Below the pieces are notes generated by a model, which was not told the origin of the DNA, searched no databases, and saw only the letters and a program-made list of their open reading frames with translations. This document shows, one piece after another, positions 18,990 to 31,389 of a stretch of 64,000 nt of DNA. The DNA comes from Larix kaempferi (Eukaryota > Streptophyta > Pinopsida > Pinales > Pinaceae): contig BSBM01000186.1 of NCBI GenBank assembly GCA_027924585.1, forward strand, positions 6,696,001 to 6,760,000. The letters run 5' to 3'. The first letter of the stretch is position 1, and every line of letters starts with the position of its first letter. A program made the translations under genes and the position numbers.

Positions 18990-20600
18990 TAATGCATATC
19001 ATTCAAGTTTTTGAAGAGGCTAAGAAGCAGGGGGGACATTTCAATGAGAGATGGCGCCTACACGGAAACACAAATTAGGATTCACGCATTCTCATTGGTG
19101 GTGCTTCCAACTACCCAATTACATTCTTTTCAAAATTAAATAGGCAGTTGTTACGATGCCTTCTCTTCATTGCCATTAGTCAAAGTTTCTACAGTCGAAG
19201 CATCACAGCTGCTCACTACACACAATTTAGAATCGGGTACTTGCTTTTTGTTATTATTATGTGCAATGAATACAACATTCATGGCTTAATCTGTACAATC
19301 ATAGGGGGACGCTCCTCATTCGCCGTAGACACACGACGAAGGGGCGAGAGGAACTGCTCCCTTAAAATATGCCTTCGGCGTAATTAAATGCATGAATAAT
19401 TACCAAAGTAATGGTTTGTAGTGCCCGCTCAATTGACATAATTTCCAAGATGATTTAAATGGGATGACAAATAATTAGTTAAGTATTACACATCAACCAA
19501 TTATAAAATAGGATTTTAGTTTTCAAAAATTAAAAAAATAATTTTTTAATTTTCAAAATATTTAGTTTAATAAATTATTTTTAGAAGTTTAGTAAAATAT
19601 TATAATTTTTTTGAAAACTAATAAAAAATTATATTAGTTTGAATTACTATATATGTAGTTTTAAAAATATTTTTAATAAATAATTAATAGTTGTTTAATA
19701 GCTATTTTAGTTTTAGTTTTAAATTTTAAAATTAGTTTTTTTATTTTTTAATAATGGTTTTGTTGTAATCATGATATTTTTTATATATTCCTAAAAATGA
19801 TTAATTTTGGTTTTTAAGTTTTAAAAATTAATAATTACTATATGCACTAAAGGTCTATAGAAGCCAAAGTACATTTCATTTAAAAATGAGAAGGCATGTA
19901 ATACTAAGTATGGACACTTGTGTACTTATTATCAATAACACAATCTACAAAAGTGATAATATTCATTATCATTAATGAAACCTTTAGTACAAATACCACA
20001 TGTCAAGCTAGGAAAAAACTTGAATTTTTAAAATTTAAATTAATATTTTGTTTAAACAATTTCACATACCACGAGTAATTTGTCACTTCATAGCTTTTAG
20101 CCAATCATAAAATAAAAATATATTTTTTTTTAAATTCTACAAAATAATTTATATTTTCAAAATATTAAGTATAATATATAAATATTAGAAAACTTTGAAA
20201 AACATTATAATTTTATTTGGTATTAATATAAAAGTCAAACTTGTTTATGACCAACTAATCACTATAGTCCCTTGGCAGGGACTAATAAGTGGAAATTAAA
20301 TGAAAATAATTTTATAGTGGAAAGTAAGGGAAAATGAATCTTTGAAAATATACTAAAATATTATTATATGTAATTAAACGATAACAAAAATATCAAATAT
20401 TGTAAAAAAGTAATAAATTTTAATTTGAAAAAATAAAATGTGAATGATAAAAGGAGTTACACAATTTCTAAAATGTTGTGGGATGAAAGAATTTGCAATC
20501 TTTGTATGCTAATAAGAAGGACAATGATGTAAGTGGGTTTATCCCAAGTAATTAAGGATTGGAGTATTATTATCCCCACATTATATTAACGTTTAGTAAA
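18990..20600. other. AT-rich stretch without recognisable genes
   Basis: It consists mostly of A/T runs. A GC-richer patch around 19140-19390 has a frame of 79 codons with no recognisable domain; it could be a distant exon but nothing supports that. A small dyad AGTCCCT/AGGGACT lies near 20264-20283. Confidence 0.5.
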
Positions 20601-20610
20601 ATTTGTTTCC

Positions 20611-20717
20611 CTGGGGTTAAAAATAGATGGTAAATGGGTGTACTGTTAAAGCACTCCTTACGTTAGGTCACGGGTTCTTAACTCCATGGGCACTAACTTA
20701 AAAAAAAAAGAAGAAAA
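20611..20717 (+). mobile_element. Possible tRNA-derived SINE fragment
   Basis: GATGGTAAATGGGTGTACT resembles a pol III A box, and GGGTTCTTAACTCC, about 35 bp later, resembles a B box (GGTTCRANTCC) with an extra base. An A-rich tail follows (20699-20717). No target duplication was seen, so this is tentative. Confidence 0.35.
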
Positions 20718-21278
20718 CTTCAATGAGTGCTCCACCGATTATTATCATGCCCCCTTTCGTGATATATGAAATCAATTGAACTCATTTACAAGGCGACTAT
20801 TTTGTAGATGTGCTAGATGAAGAAATTGTATCATGATGGTGTTACTAGAAATTATCATGTCTCTATTTCATGAGCTATGATGTAGCTGAGTTTTGGACTA
20901 TTCTAGAGGTATATAGGGTTTCAAATCCGATATAAGATCAAATTCATAAATGATAGTTGATTGAAGAACTTGTCTTGAAATAGAATATATGAATACACAA
21001 GAATATATGTGATGCTGAAAAATGATTTTTAATTTTGTATTTTGAATTATCATGGATGTATAAAAAAGCTGATGTTTTAATATTGAGTTTGATGGAGTGG
21101 ACTAGTTTTTATGATCGGATCATAAATTACAATTGAAGGACATGCTAATGAAGGCATATGAAGAATGTAACTATATTCTTATTAATATATATATATATTT
21201 TAATTTCCAAGCCAAAAAAAACATTGATAATGTTACAAGCGTAAATTTTGAAATCTTCAAAACATTTTTAAAATAAAT

Positions 21279-21294
21279 TGATCAATAAAAAATC
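21279..21294 (+). repeat. Left target-site duplication of a retroposon
   Basis: TGATCAATAAAAAATC, repeated exactly at 22720-22735. Sixteen bases is the usual length for LINE-mediated insertion. Confidence 0.85.
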
Positions 21295-22719
21295 CCTGGA
21301 TGCAGAAAGTGAAGGAGGGAAAATGGAACACAAGGAGCAGCAAGCAAAGTAGGTGGCCCAACTATGTGGAGGATGATAAAGAAAATTATAGATATTTCAT
21401 CCAATGATTAAAAAGAGATATGGCGGTGATGATTTATTGTTTAATTGCATGGGTTTTTATGAACTCTAGGGTATCATTCAGTTTTTTGCATGCGGATTAA
21501 TGAGTTTGTAGGGTGGTGAACTTCCTGGTAGTACGAGAGTTGATTTACCCATGAGAGGGTCTTACTTCGCAATGATGGTGCAATTAATTCTAAAACCTAT
21601 AGTTCTGAGATATAACACTGTGGATTGGGGTGCTATTGTAGGGTTTGTCGCTCGAGAGAGTGGGGTCTGTAGTTTATGTGTGGGTATCTTGGATGGAAAC
21701 GTTAATTTCCTGAGACATGTGATAGAAATGGAAACTAGGGGTTGTGAGGAGATTCAAAAGGGGAAAGGGAAGGTCACCGAGACTTCTCCCTAGATTACTA
21801 GAGAGCGAAGCTATGCGGAAGAGGCTGCAATTTTTTTTCAAAATTGCATCCCAAAGGATATTTAAGAGGAAATTGCGGAGGTAGAGCACAGTCTTTAGGA
21901 ATAATTACAAATTGACAATCCTACTAACTAATTTGATGTTTTAGCTGAGTGGGTGCAATACCTAGGTACTACGAGGGGTCGCTTAGCCTTGAACGAAAGA
22001 ACGATGGCTCCTTTTTGGGTGATGAAGGGTATTTTGGCCAAGGTTCTCATGGATAAGAGAGCCAAAGATCAAGGTGAAAAGGAGCAGATGAGGGATAGGA
22101 AATACCACAATGTTTATTGTCATCTAATGCACAAGAAAATAAATGTTATTATGAGCAAGCTCGAATTCAGGTTTGCACCACCTCTGCCTCTAGACTCGGA
22201 TGTCTCCCCACTGGTGCAGTTGCCTTCGGAGGTGGTTGGCTCGTCAGCAAGTAAGCAAGCTCAAGGATCGCTGAAGGAGAATGATCAGGATCCTAGATGT
22301 TAGGGTTGAAGCTTAAACATTTCTTCTTTTTCTCTCTTCTTATGTTTAGTATGTGAGTCATTATAGGTCAGAAGTTGTGTTCAGGTTATGTTTTATGTTG
22401 TTAACTGGTGTCTTGGGTCTGTTGTTAGTTGAATAGTTTTGTTAGTTCTGAACTCTTTAGTTGTTGGAATATTTGTAATGGACATGGTTATGCTTTCAAA
22501 TGTGATCTCGGGTCTATTGTGAAGAACAAATGGATATGTTAAGTCTACTAAAGGGCTTGTATGTTGCTTTTTACCACAACAAAAGATGGTTATGCAAGAG
22601 AGCAGTTAAGGACTATGGTTCTTTAGTTTCTTTAGTAAACTATTATCCTTGTTGAAGCAACAACTCTTAGATGATTTAACTTTCTTATGTTAATATAATT
22701 CTATCTTACTTTAAAAAAA
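21295..22719 (+). mobile_element. Retroposon flanked by 16-bp target duplications; content unrecognised
   Basis: Exact 16-bp direct repeats flank the stretch, and its right end is AATATAATTCTATCTTACTTTA followed by a short A run. This is the signature of target-primed reverse transcription. The interior has broken reading frames, including about 116 codons open at 21953-22303 with an RTMAPFWVMKGILAKVL segment and a hydrophilic tail. It lacks RT motifs, so it is either a 5'-truncated LINE or a retrocopy of a host or non-coding transcript. The FW...ILA..L pattern faintly recalls the third ORF of the LINE at 51633-52457, but this is only a by-eye similarity. Confidence 0.72.
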
Positions 22720-22735
22720 TGATCAATAAAAAATC
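22720..22735 (+). repeat. Right target-site duplication of the retroposon
   Basis: TGATCAATAAAAAATC, identical to 21279-21294, directly after the A run. Confidence 0.85.
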
Positions 22736-25700
22736 TTTGACATACTAGTCATATCCACGTCACTCCAAAGTATTATCAAAGTAAAACAAAGACGCTCTTT
22801 TAGAATTTTAAGTAAGAAACTATTAAAGCTATTAAATATCACCTATTGAGACATTCATAATTATCGTAACACATCAAGTTATTGGAATGTGAATATAATA
22901 ATGGGTAAGACAATAATAATTATTAGCATTTACTAAAACAACTTCAAACTAATAAACATACACTTTTAAACACAAGCTATTTAAAAATCTAGTTTAAGAT
23001 ACATGCTTTATTACTACAATCTATGATTTATATATTTAAATAGTACATATCAATTTAGTTTAGCCTCGAAAGAGGAAAGTAGATTGTGTGCTAATCACTT
23101 TTTGAAAGGGCTGATGTACTAATCATTTTGAAAAATTATAATCAATAAGAGTTAAAAAAATGGAGGGTGGATCCTATGGATGCCATTAGTAAATGGATAG
23201 AGGATAGAAGAATATGAAAGATGTATATAAAAATTTGGCTCATGAGCCCAATCATGACATGTTAGTTGACACATAACATGGGAAAAATAAACACGAACAC
23301 GATTTGTGAACAAAAATGTGTGCACGATTTGTAGACCAAAAACACATGCGTGATTTATTGAACATGGTATAAACCCCCAAAATCGGTCTGTGAACATCCA
23401 TTTCTTCCAAAGCGATGATTTGGAAAGTATCGATGGGGAAAATAGGCAGAATGTGATCCTGATTACAACTCCTAGAGGTGATTCAACCAACAATTTCAAA
23501 TGCAATAGGTAATTTTACCAATATTTTCTATCAATTTCTCACTAAATAAATGAATTAAATACCAATAAATTTCCTCAATTCCACATCATCACATGAATAA
23601 CATGGTTATTGAGTTGCTAATCATGCCATAGAATTTAATCCACTAAATGATTCTTCAAGGCTTTGGTAAATGAGGAGGATTCTAAGAAGATTGCAAACTT
23701 GAAAAACCTAGGCAAAAGGATTTCCAACCAAGAGGGCATGCAACAAAAATTGTGGAGCATTATCCTTTACTTTGAAAAAATCACGTAAGTTGGCCATGAA
23801 AACTTGCACCAAACTTGGCCGTCAAAAAATATTTGTGGAATATTTGTAATTGGAATTTATCCTTATTGGGGTTGATCAATGCCTTGACAACAATCACTAG
23901 AAACAACTCTCCAAGGCTATATGGATACCTTTATGAATATTTCAAAGCCACTTGGGATGTGTCAATCTTGGTTCATTAATATTCTTAATGGAATAAATTT
24001 CGAAAAAGTATTTTATCTCTCCTATTAACAGAGGCCTCATTATCTCACTGCCAATGTAGGATACTATGAGCTCATCCCTAGATATAGAACCATCATATTG
24101 CTAGATGCATGCTATTATATTTTAGTGAGGCCTTAGCATTAGCCCTGTAATTGTGATTCCTCCTTCCTTATATTATTAGACTTGAACAAATTAGATTCAA
24201 TTGGGATATGTTCATCATGTCTAATGTGGTATTAGTTTAGAAAGGCATGTAATATTAGGACAAATACTTGGGGCTTAGGGAATTGGTTATTAAACTGAAC
24301 TTTGAAAAAGATTATCATATGTCTAGAGTGGGGTTTTATTCTAGATTCACATTGAATTCCCTAAGATTTGGAAATTTTTATGTGAACATGGTGAAAACTG
24401 TATTCCCATACAAGCCTATCTCTATATTAATCAAGACAAATCTAAGGAAATCATGATAGTACCTTCCTCTTAAGAAAAGTTAAAAAAAAGAGTAACAAGA
24501 AGATTTTATAAACAAATTAGAACATAGAATAAAAGATCCTTGTATTAATACCATAAACAATTACTAAAAAAAGAACGTAATTTCAAAGCAATGATGCATA
24601 GTTGAATATCATAAGATCATAATGACTAATTAAAAATGTCTTCATCTAACACATTCTTAATATTGCTATTCATTTTCGTGAATGGGGTGGCTGCCGAAAA
24701 TCAATGCGACATTAATGGTAAAGTGACTACAAGGGGATTGAGGGGATGCCTAAGGTACTAGGATCGTCATTTCTCATCCCACCTTTGCAATTGAATGACC
24801 TAAATATCGATGCAACCCCTCCCCGACATTAATGGCAATATGAAGAAGCACGAGGATGCAATCACCTCGAGGCTCCAAGGAATAAATTCGCTTGTGAGGG
24901 GTTCATTCGTCCACCACAAAATATTCTACAGTTGCAAAGGTTCATCTTTTGAAAAGAGAAAAGGGATTGTGTGTTCATAGACATGGTGATGGAGCACTTT
25001 AGAGTTTCCAGTTGTCGAGGAGTTCGTCAACCTCAACATTTTACGGTGTCTTAGGGAGGGGAAACTGTTGAACGCATATTGGAAACAACCAAAGACCAAG
25101 AGAAAGTGACAATTTTGTAGTGTTTTCTTTGAAAGGAATGCATATTGGCATATTGTTTCTTCTACCTTTGATCCTCCATCAAAGGTAGAAGAACCAACAA
25201 AAAAAATTTGGAAGGGAAGGCACTCAAACAAGTATAATATCCTACATTCTAGTGAAATCAATTTTAGATTTTTTTACATTTCTTTTACAAATTTGTTGCA
25301 ATTGACTAGAGAGCACCTACAATTTTTGAAAACAAATCAACATTACTTAATTTGTAATGTATCTATAAATTGGTCCTTAGAGGCTCATCCAAAACAAACT
25401 ATAATAGAAAAATCACCAACGTATTGAAACTACTAAAGGTCATTTTCAAGCTAATTATTCTCATTCTCTCAAAAGATTACCTGTCGTATATCATTGGCAA
25501 GCTTGTTCTCATTCTATACATAGTTCCATAACCGGTCCTAGTTGTAGATTATGCACCAACATCATGAGAACGATAAGTCATTATAGAGATCATAGTATAA
25601 GCAAGGGTAGATGTTCTAATGGAGGATTTGTAATTTTAATCTTTTGTTATTTATTCGAACAAATTCATGGAAAGTGAAACACACTCGTAAGGTTGCACAC

Positions 25701-25929
25701 TTGTAAATCAATTGAGATGAGGTAGAGTTCATGGTTCCACCTCACTTGAACTAACAAAACAAATACCTATCGATTCCATTGATCCCTCTAAACCTAACAA
25801 TAATAATAATAAATAAATTCAAAGTTAAAGAAACATACAAAGTTTCTTTTCCTTTCTTCATTGAATGGATGAACCATCTAAGAACTCAAGGCCATGTGTA
25901 CACTCTAGCATACACATGTTGTCCATTGG
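22736..25929. other. Intergenic AT-rich DNA, no gene recognised
   Basis: Only short frames without domains occur (for example about 117 codons on the minus strand at 23152-23505). One perfect 16-bp hairpin is listed separately. Nothing else stands out. Confidence 0.5.
25157..25193. repeat. Perfect short hairpin, 16-bp arms and 5-base loop
   Basis: TTCTTCTACCTTTGAT (25157-25172), loop CCTCC, then its exact reverse complement ATCAAAGGTAGAAGAA (25178-25193). It could be a small-RNA or cruciform structure, or the scar of a foldback element. Confidence 0.75.
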
Positions 25930-28900
25930 AATTACCATTTTACTCCTCCATCTCCTCCCCCCCTTCCTCCTTCTCCTCCAACCCCTACTCCTCTTCAATC
26001 GCCCCTCATTCCTCATCCTCCACCTCCTCCTCACACTTTACCCTCTCCCCTCTTCCTCCTCTAGCCCCTCCTCAACCCCCCCTTTCCTCTCTCCCCTAAC
26101 CCTATCCTCATCCTTCTCCTACCTCTCTCCACCTCCCCCTACCATCCCATAACCTCCACCTCCACCTCTACCTCCCCTCCCTTTATCCTTCCCCTATGCC
26201 CCCTTTCCACCTCGCCTCCCCCCTCTACCCCTCCCCTCCCCTCCAATATCCCCTCTACCCATCATTTCCCATCCCCTCCACTCCTTGCCCTATCCTCCTC
26301 GGCTCTCCTCCTCCTCTAGTCCCCCTACTACTACCTGCTCCCCCTCCCTTCCCCCCCTCCTCCTCCCTGAACCCCTCTTCACTCCCTTTCATCTCCTCCT
26401 TCCAAACTACCCCCCCCCCTCCCCCTCCTCCCCCTCCTCTCCCCCTCCTACTCCTACTCCTCCCCCTCTCCTTCTCCCTTCCCTATCTTCCTCCTCCCAC
26501 CCCACCCAACCTCTCCCCTCTCCCTCCCAGCATTCATAATACTCCTCCTCATCACTCCCTTCACCTCCTCCCCTTACTCCTCCTCCTCCTCTTCCTCCTC
26601 CCTATCTTTTGCCTCCACCTCCACCTCCCACTCCTCCACCATCCTCCCTTTCCCTATCCCCCTCCTCCTAATCTCCTAATGCCTCTCCTATTTCACCATC
26701 CCTCTCACTCCTCCACTTCCGATCCTCCTCCTCCTCCACATCCTCCCCCCCATCTCTCCCACTCCTCCACATTCGCCTCCTCCTCCTCCTCCTCATCCTC
26801 ATGCTCTCCAATCTCCCCCTTCCTCCTATCATCCTCCTCCTCCCCCTCTCCCACTTCTCCTCCCCTCCCCTCCCCTCCCCTTCCCCCTTCTCCTCCCCCT
26901 CTCTCACTTCCCCTCCCCTCCCCTCCACTCCCCCCTTCTCCTCCTTCTTTCCCTCTCCCATCCACCTGACTTCCTCCTCCTCTAGCCTTGCCCCTCCCGT
27001 CCCTCATTGCTCCTCCTTCCCCTCCACCTAACTTCTTGGAATCCTCCACCCCACCCCTCGACCCTATCCTCTCTTCAACCCCCTTGCCCCTGCCATCATC
27101 CTCCACCTCCCCCTCTCCCATTTACCCTCCCCTCAACATTATCCTCCCCCTTTCCCCCTCCCCTCCACCCCACTTCCTCCTCCTCCACCCTATCCCCTCC
27201 ACTCCCCCCTTGATTGTCCCACCCCTCCACCTAGCCTCTTGAAATCCTTCTCCCCACCTCTCCCCTCTCCTCCCATCTCCTCTCTCAAATCCTCAAACCT
27301 ACACTCATTTTCCTCTCCTCCCCCCTCCCCTCCTCCTTGTCCTCTCCACCTCCACTCCCTCCTCTTCCCCCTTTCCCCCTCCCCTTCCCCCGCTGTACTC
27401 CTCCTCCTCATCCTCCACTCCACTCTTCCTCCTCCCCTTCCCCAATCAACTTACACCCCTCCCCCTCTCAACTCACCCTCCCCTCCCTTCCCATCCCCTC
27501 TTCCCTATCCCCTCCTCAAACTTCTCCTTTTCTCCTCGTTCCCTCCTCCCCCACTCCACTCTTCCTCCTCTCCCACTCCTTCCCCCCACCTCCTCCCCCA
27601 CTTCCTCCGTCAACCTGATCACCCCTCTCCCCCACCCCTCCCATCTAATCCCCATCCTTGTTCCTACCTCACTCATCCTCCTCATCACCTTGTCCTTCAC
27701 CATTCCCTCCCCCTCATCCCCCCTCCCCTCCAGTAACCACTCCTTTCCCCTCCTCCTCCTCCTCCTCCTCCTCTTCTTAGTCTCCTTCCCATCCACCCTC
27801 CCATCCCTTCCCTCTACTCCCCTTGACTCATCATCTCCCCCTCCTCCTAATCCTCTCCCTCTCCCTCTCCCTCACCTCTCCCATCATATCCCCTCCCCTC
27901 CCCTCCCCTCCACTTTCCTTTAACCCTCCCCTCCTCCTCCTCCAACTCTCCTATCCTCTTCCCCATCCCCCATCTCCCCTCCAATCCCACTCCTCCTCCC
28001 CTCTACACCCCACCCTCCCCCTCCCACTCCTCATCCCCTTCCACAACCTCCCCTTAGTACCTCTCCTCTTCATCTTCCTCATCCCCCTCTTTCGCCTACA
28101 CCTCCACCTCTCACTTATCCACCCCCCTCTCCCTTCCTCTCCCCCTCCTCCCACTCACCCAATCCCCTTCCTTCTCCATCCCTCTCCCATCTCATATTCT
28201 TCCCCTCCTCCTCCTCCGCCTCCACCACCCCACCACCCCCCCAAACCTCTCCCCATCCTCCACCTTCACCTCCTCTTCCACAACCCACTCATCCTCCTTC
28301 ACCCCTCCTTCCTCCTCTTCCTCCTCCTCATGCCTTCCCCTCCTCGCTCTATCATCGTCCTCCTTTATGCCTTCCCCTTTTCTCCCTTGTCTCCCCCTAC
28401 CCCTCACCTCCTACTACTCTTCCCTCTCTCCCTCTCCCTACACTATCTCCTCCTCATCCCCTCCCCTCCCCTCACTCTCCTTATCCCCTCCCCTCCCCTC
28501 CCTCTCCTTATCCCCTCCCCTCTCATCCCGTCCCCTCCCTATCCTCCTATCCCTCTCCCCTCCTCCTCTCCCCCTCCTCCTCTCTTGTTCCTCCTCCTAC
28601 TCACCTCCCTCCTCCTCCTTCCACCCTACCCTCCTCCTCCTCTCTCTATCCTACTCTCCCTCCTTCCTCCCCACCTCCTCCTCTCTCCCTTTTCCTATCC
28701 TACTCTTCCACCCCATCCCCACCTCCCATCGCTTCGTCCTCGTCTCCCTCCTCTTCCCCCATCCCCCTTCCACTCTCCCTCCTCATTTCCTTCCATTCCC
28801 TCCCCCCACCCTCTCCCTCATTTCCACCCTTATCTCTCAATCATCACCCCACTCCCTCCCCTCCTTCCTCCTCCCTATATCCCCCTCCCCTCTCCTCCAT

Positions 28901-29590
28901 CCTCATCCTCCCCCCCCTCCTCATCTCTCACTCCTCCTCCTCCTCACCTCCCTCCTCCTCCTCCTCCTCCTCTCCCTCCTTCCTCCCCACCTCCTCCTCT
29001 CCTCATTTTCCTCTCCTATTCTCCCCCTTCCCACCTCTCGTCCCTTCCTGCTCACCTCCCTCCTCCTTCTCCTCCTCCTCCAATCCCCCTTCCGGTCCCC
29101 CTCCCCCCTCCCCTCCCCTGCCGTGCACACTCCTTTCCCATCCTCCTCCTCCTCCTCACCTCCCTCCTCCTCCTCCTTCTCCTCTAATCCCCCTTTTTCT
29201 CTCCCCCCCAGCCTCCAGTTCCCACTCCTTTCCCCTCCTCCTCCTCCTCCTCTTCTTAGTCTCAAACCCATCCCATCCCTTCCCCCCCTCCTCCCACCTC
29301 ATCATCTCCCCCTCCTCCCACTCCTCCCCCTCTCCCTCTCCCCTCCTCCCCCCTCCCTTCCCCTCCCCTCCCCTCTACTCTCCTTCACCCCTCCCCTCCT
29401 CCTCCTCCTCCTCCCCTCTACACCTCGCCATCCCCCTCCCACTCCTCATCTGCTTCCACCACCTCCCCTTAGTCCCCCTCCTCCTCATCTTCCTCATCCC
29501 CCTCTTTCTCCTACACCTCCACCTCCCACTTATCCACCCCCCTCTCCCTTCCTCTTCCCCACCTCCCACTCTCAAAATTCCCTTCCTTCC
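25930..29590 (+). repeat. 3.7-kb strand-asymmetric pyrimidine (C/T) tract
   Basis: The plus strand is almost only C and T, with occasional A and very rare G, built from TCC, CCCTCC and CCTCCCC words. Runs of pure CTCCTC occur (for example 27751-27773). Larger imperfect direct repeats exist inside it: 27735-28170 resembles 29217-29580 (shared landmarks CTCCTCTTCTTAGTCTC, CCACTCCTCATC, CATCCCCCTCTTTC). Long apparent ORFs on both strands are products of base composition. Such homopurine-homopyrimidine DNA can form triplex (H-DNA) structures and, on the G-rich strand, G-quadruplexes. Confidence 0.95.
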
Positions 29591-31016
29591 TCATATATTA
29601 AAAAACTACATATTTATATATTACAATCCATGTTCTTAAATATTACATCCATAAATAATAACAACTAGTCATATCCATCAACTAAATAAATTCATAAAAT
29701 ATAATAAAGAGATTTCAAGAGAACTAAGTTATTTCCAAAAAAAAAAAAATAATAATAATAATACTACTTTCATTCTAAATTAAATAAAAATTAAAACAAT
29801 AATACTACTCTCATTCTAATTATTACTCTATTTCCAACTACATATCTAACTTAAAAAAACAAAATCATATAATAAAAATACATCCAAGTCTAACTTAAAA
29901 AAAACAAAAGCATATAATAAAAAACATGCTAAAATTAATTTTTAATTATCTATTTCTAAATTTAATATTTCGAACTACATGTCTAACTTAAAACAACAAA
30001 ATCATGTAATAAAAAACATCGAACTACATGTCTAACTTAAAAAAAACAAAATCATGTAATAAAAAACATGCTATTTTATACATTTTTGTTAAAAAGTAAC
30101 AATTTATTTATTATTATTATTATTATTATTTTTATTTTGGAAAAACTTGTTATTGAATTATTCCAAATGCTAATTTAATAAAATAATCTTAAATTAACTA
30201 CAAAATAATAAACTATGAAAATTGTTTAAAAGATCAAATATGTAGAGAACTCTACTACCAACCAACCAGCATTTTCGACCATTCTTTGATCACATAAAGG
30301 TTTTAAGATTTAAGACCATAATCACCTAGGGATTATATATATATATATATAATTTAATTTCATAAAAAATATCAACAAAAAAATTAAATATTTTAAAGAA
30401 TATTATAAGATTTTTCTTATAAAAAAAATCAAGTTATCAAAGTAATGAGAACAAAATAAATTATTATTAATTTGATCTATTTATTCATTTCCTTTCTTTC
30501 GTTAAGGCAAATCATGTTAAATACCTACCTTTATGTGTCCATCATTCAACATAAAATGGAGACGTCCCTTGTGTTTGCTCAGCCAATCATATGAAAAAAT
30601 AATGACACATGTTGTGCAACCCTTCTCATACCTTCTAGACAAATACCCATTAATCACTTCACAAAATCAACAAACCAAATAACATATATAAAATCCGTCA
30701 ACATTAACAAACTTTTCACTCTATGAAATGCAAATAGAAAAAACTTATAACTGATTTTCTTAAAAAAAATTACGTTGAAATTGGTATCAATCTAAATCCA
30801 CTTTTCATTGAAATTGAAATGAAAATTGCAAAAACCTCTAACTAATTTCCTTAACCAATTCCCTTTAAATTGATGCCGATCTAAATACACATATCACAGC
30901 ATATACAATCAACCATATGTTTGATTGTTTGATATTCTTGCATTTACAGTAATTTGGTTATGGAAGAAGTGTTTTTAATGGAAGAAATCCATAACTAAAG
31001 AAAGGTATTAATGGTG
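29591..31016. other. AT-rich DNA with a small dispersed repeat
   Basis: A module reading ACTACAT(G/A)TCTAACTTAAAA, an A run, then (C)AAAATCAT(G/A)TAATAAAAA recurs about four times between 29840 and 30070. Short AT microsatellites occur at 30334-30352. No gene is seen. Confidence 0.6.
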
Positions 31017-31312
31017 TTTTAGTAACATATATGGAAAATCTGCGCGTCAGTTTTAAACCAGAGATTCATTATTTTGTTCACTTAAAAATTTTAAAATAAC
31101 GGTTCAATGTGAGTAAGAAAATCTCGGTGGATCAGTAAGTACCCGACAATTTTCATATGGTTTTTTTAGGTAACATATATAGAAAATCTGTAGATCAGTT
31201 TTAAACAAGAGATTCATTATTTTGTTCAGTTAAAAATGTTTAAAATAACTGTTCAATGTGAGACCAAAAATATCTCGGTGGATCAGTAAGTACGGGACAA
31301 TTTTCATAAGGT
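31017..31312. repeat. Tandem duplication, two copies of about 150 bp
   Basis: Both copies hold GTAACATATAT, GAAAATCTG, CAGTTTTAAAC, AGAGATTCATTATTTTGTTC, TTCAATGTGAG, TCTCGGTGGATCAGTAAGTAC and GACAATTTTCATA. They differ at roughly one base in ten. Confidence 0.85.
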
Positions 31313-31389
31313 ATGTGATTCAAAAAAATTTGTTCATTTTTAAGGCCGATTTATAGCGGAAAAAGACTTTAAACTCATCTAAAAATTTA

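Noticed and set aside
26000-29668. Many long ORFs on both strands (up to about 450 codons) rich in Pro, Ser and Leu, or Glu, Gly and Arg
   Set aside because: They result from the C/T-only composition, which lacks stop codons. They overlap in several frames and have no domains.
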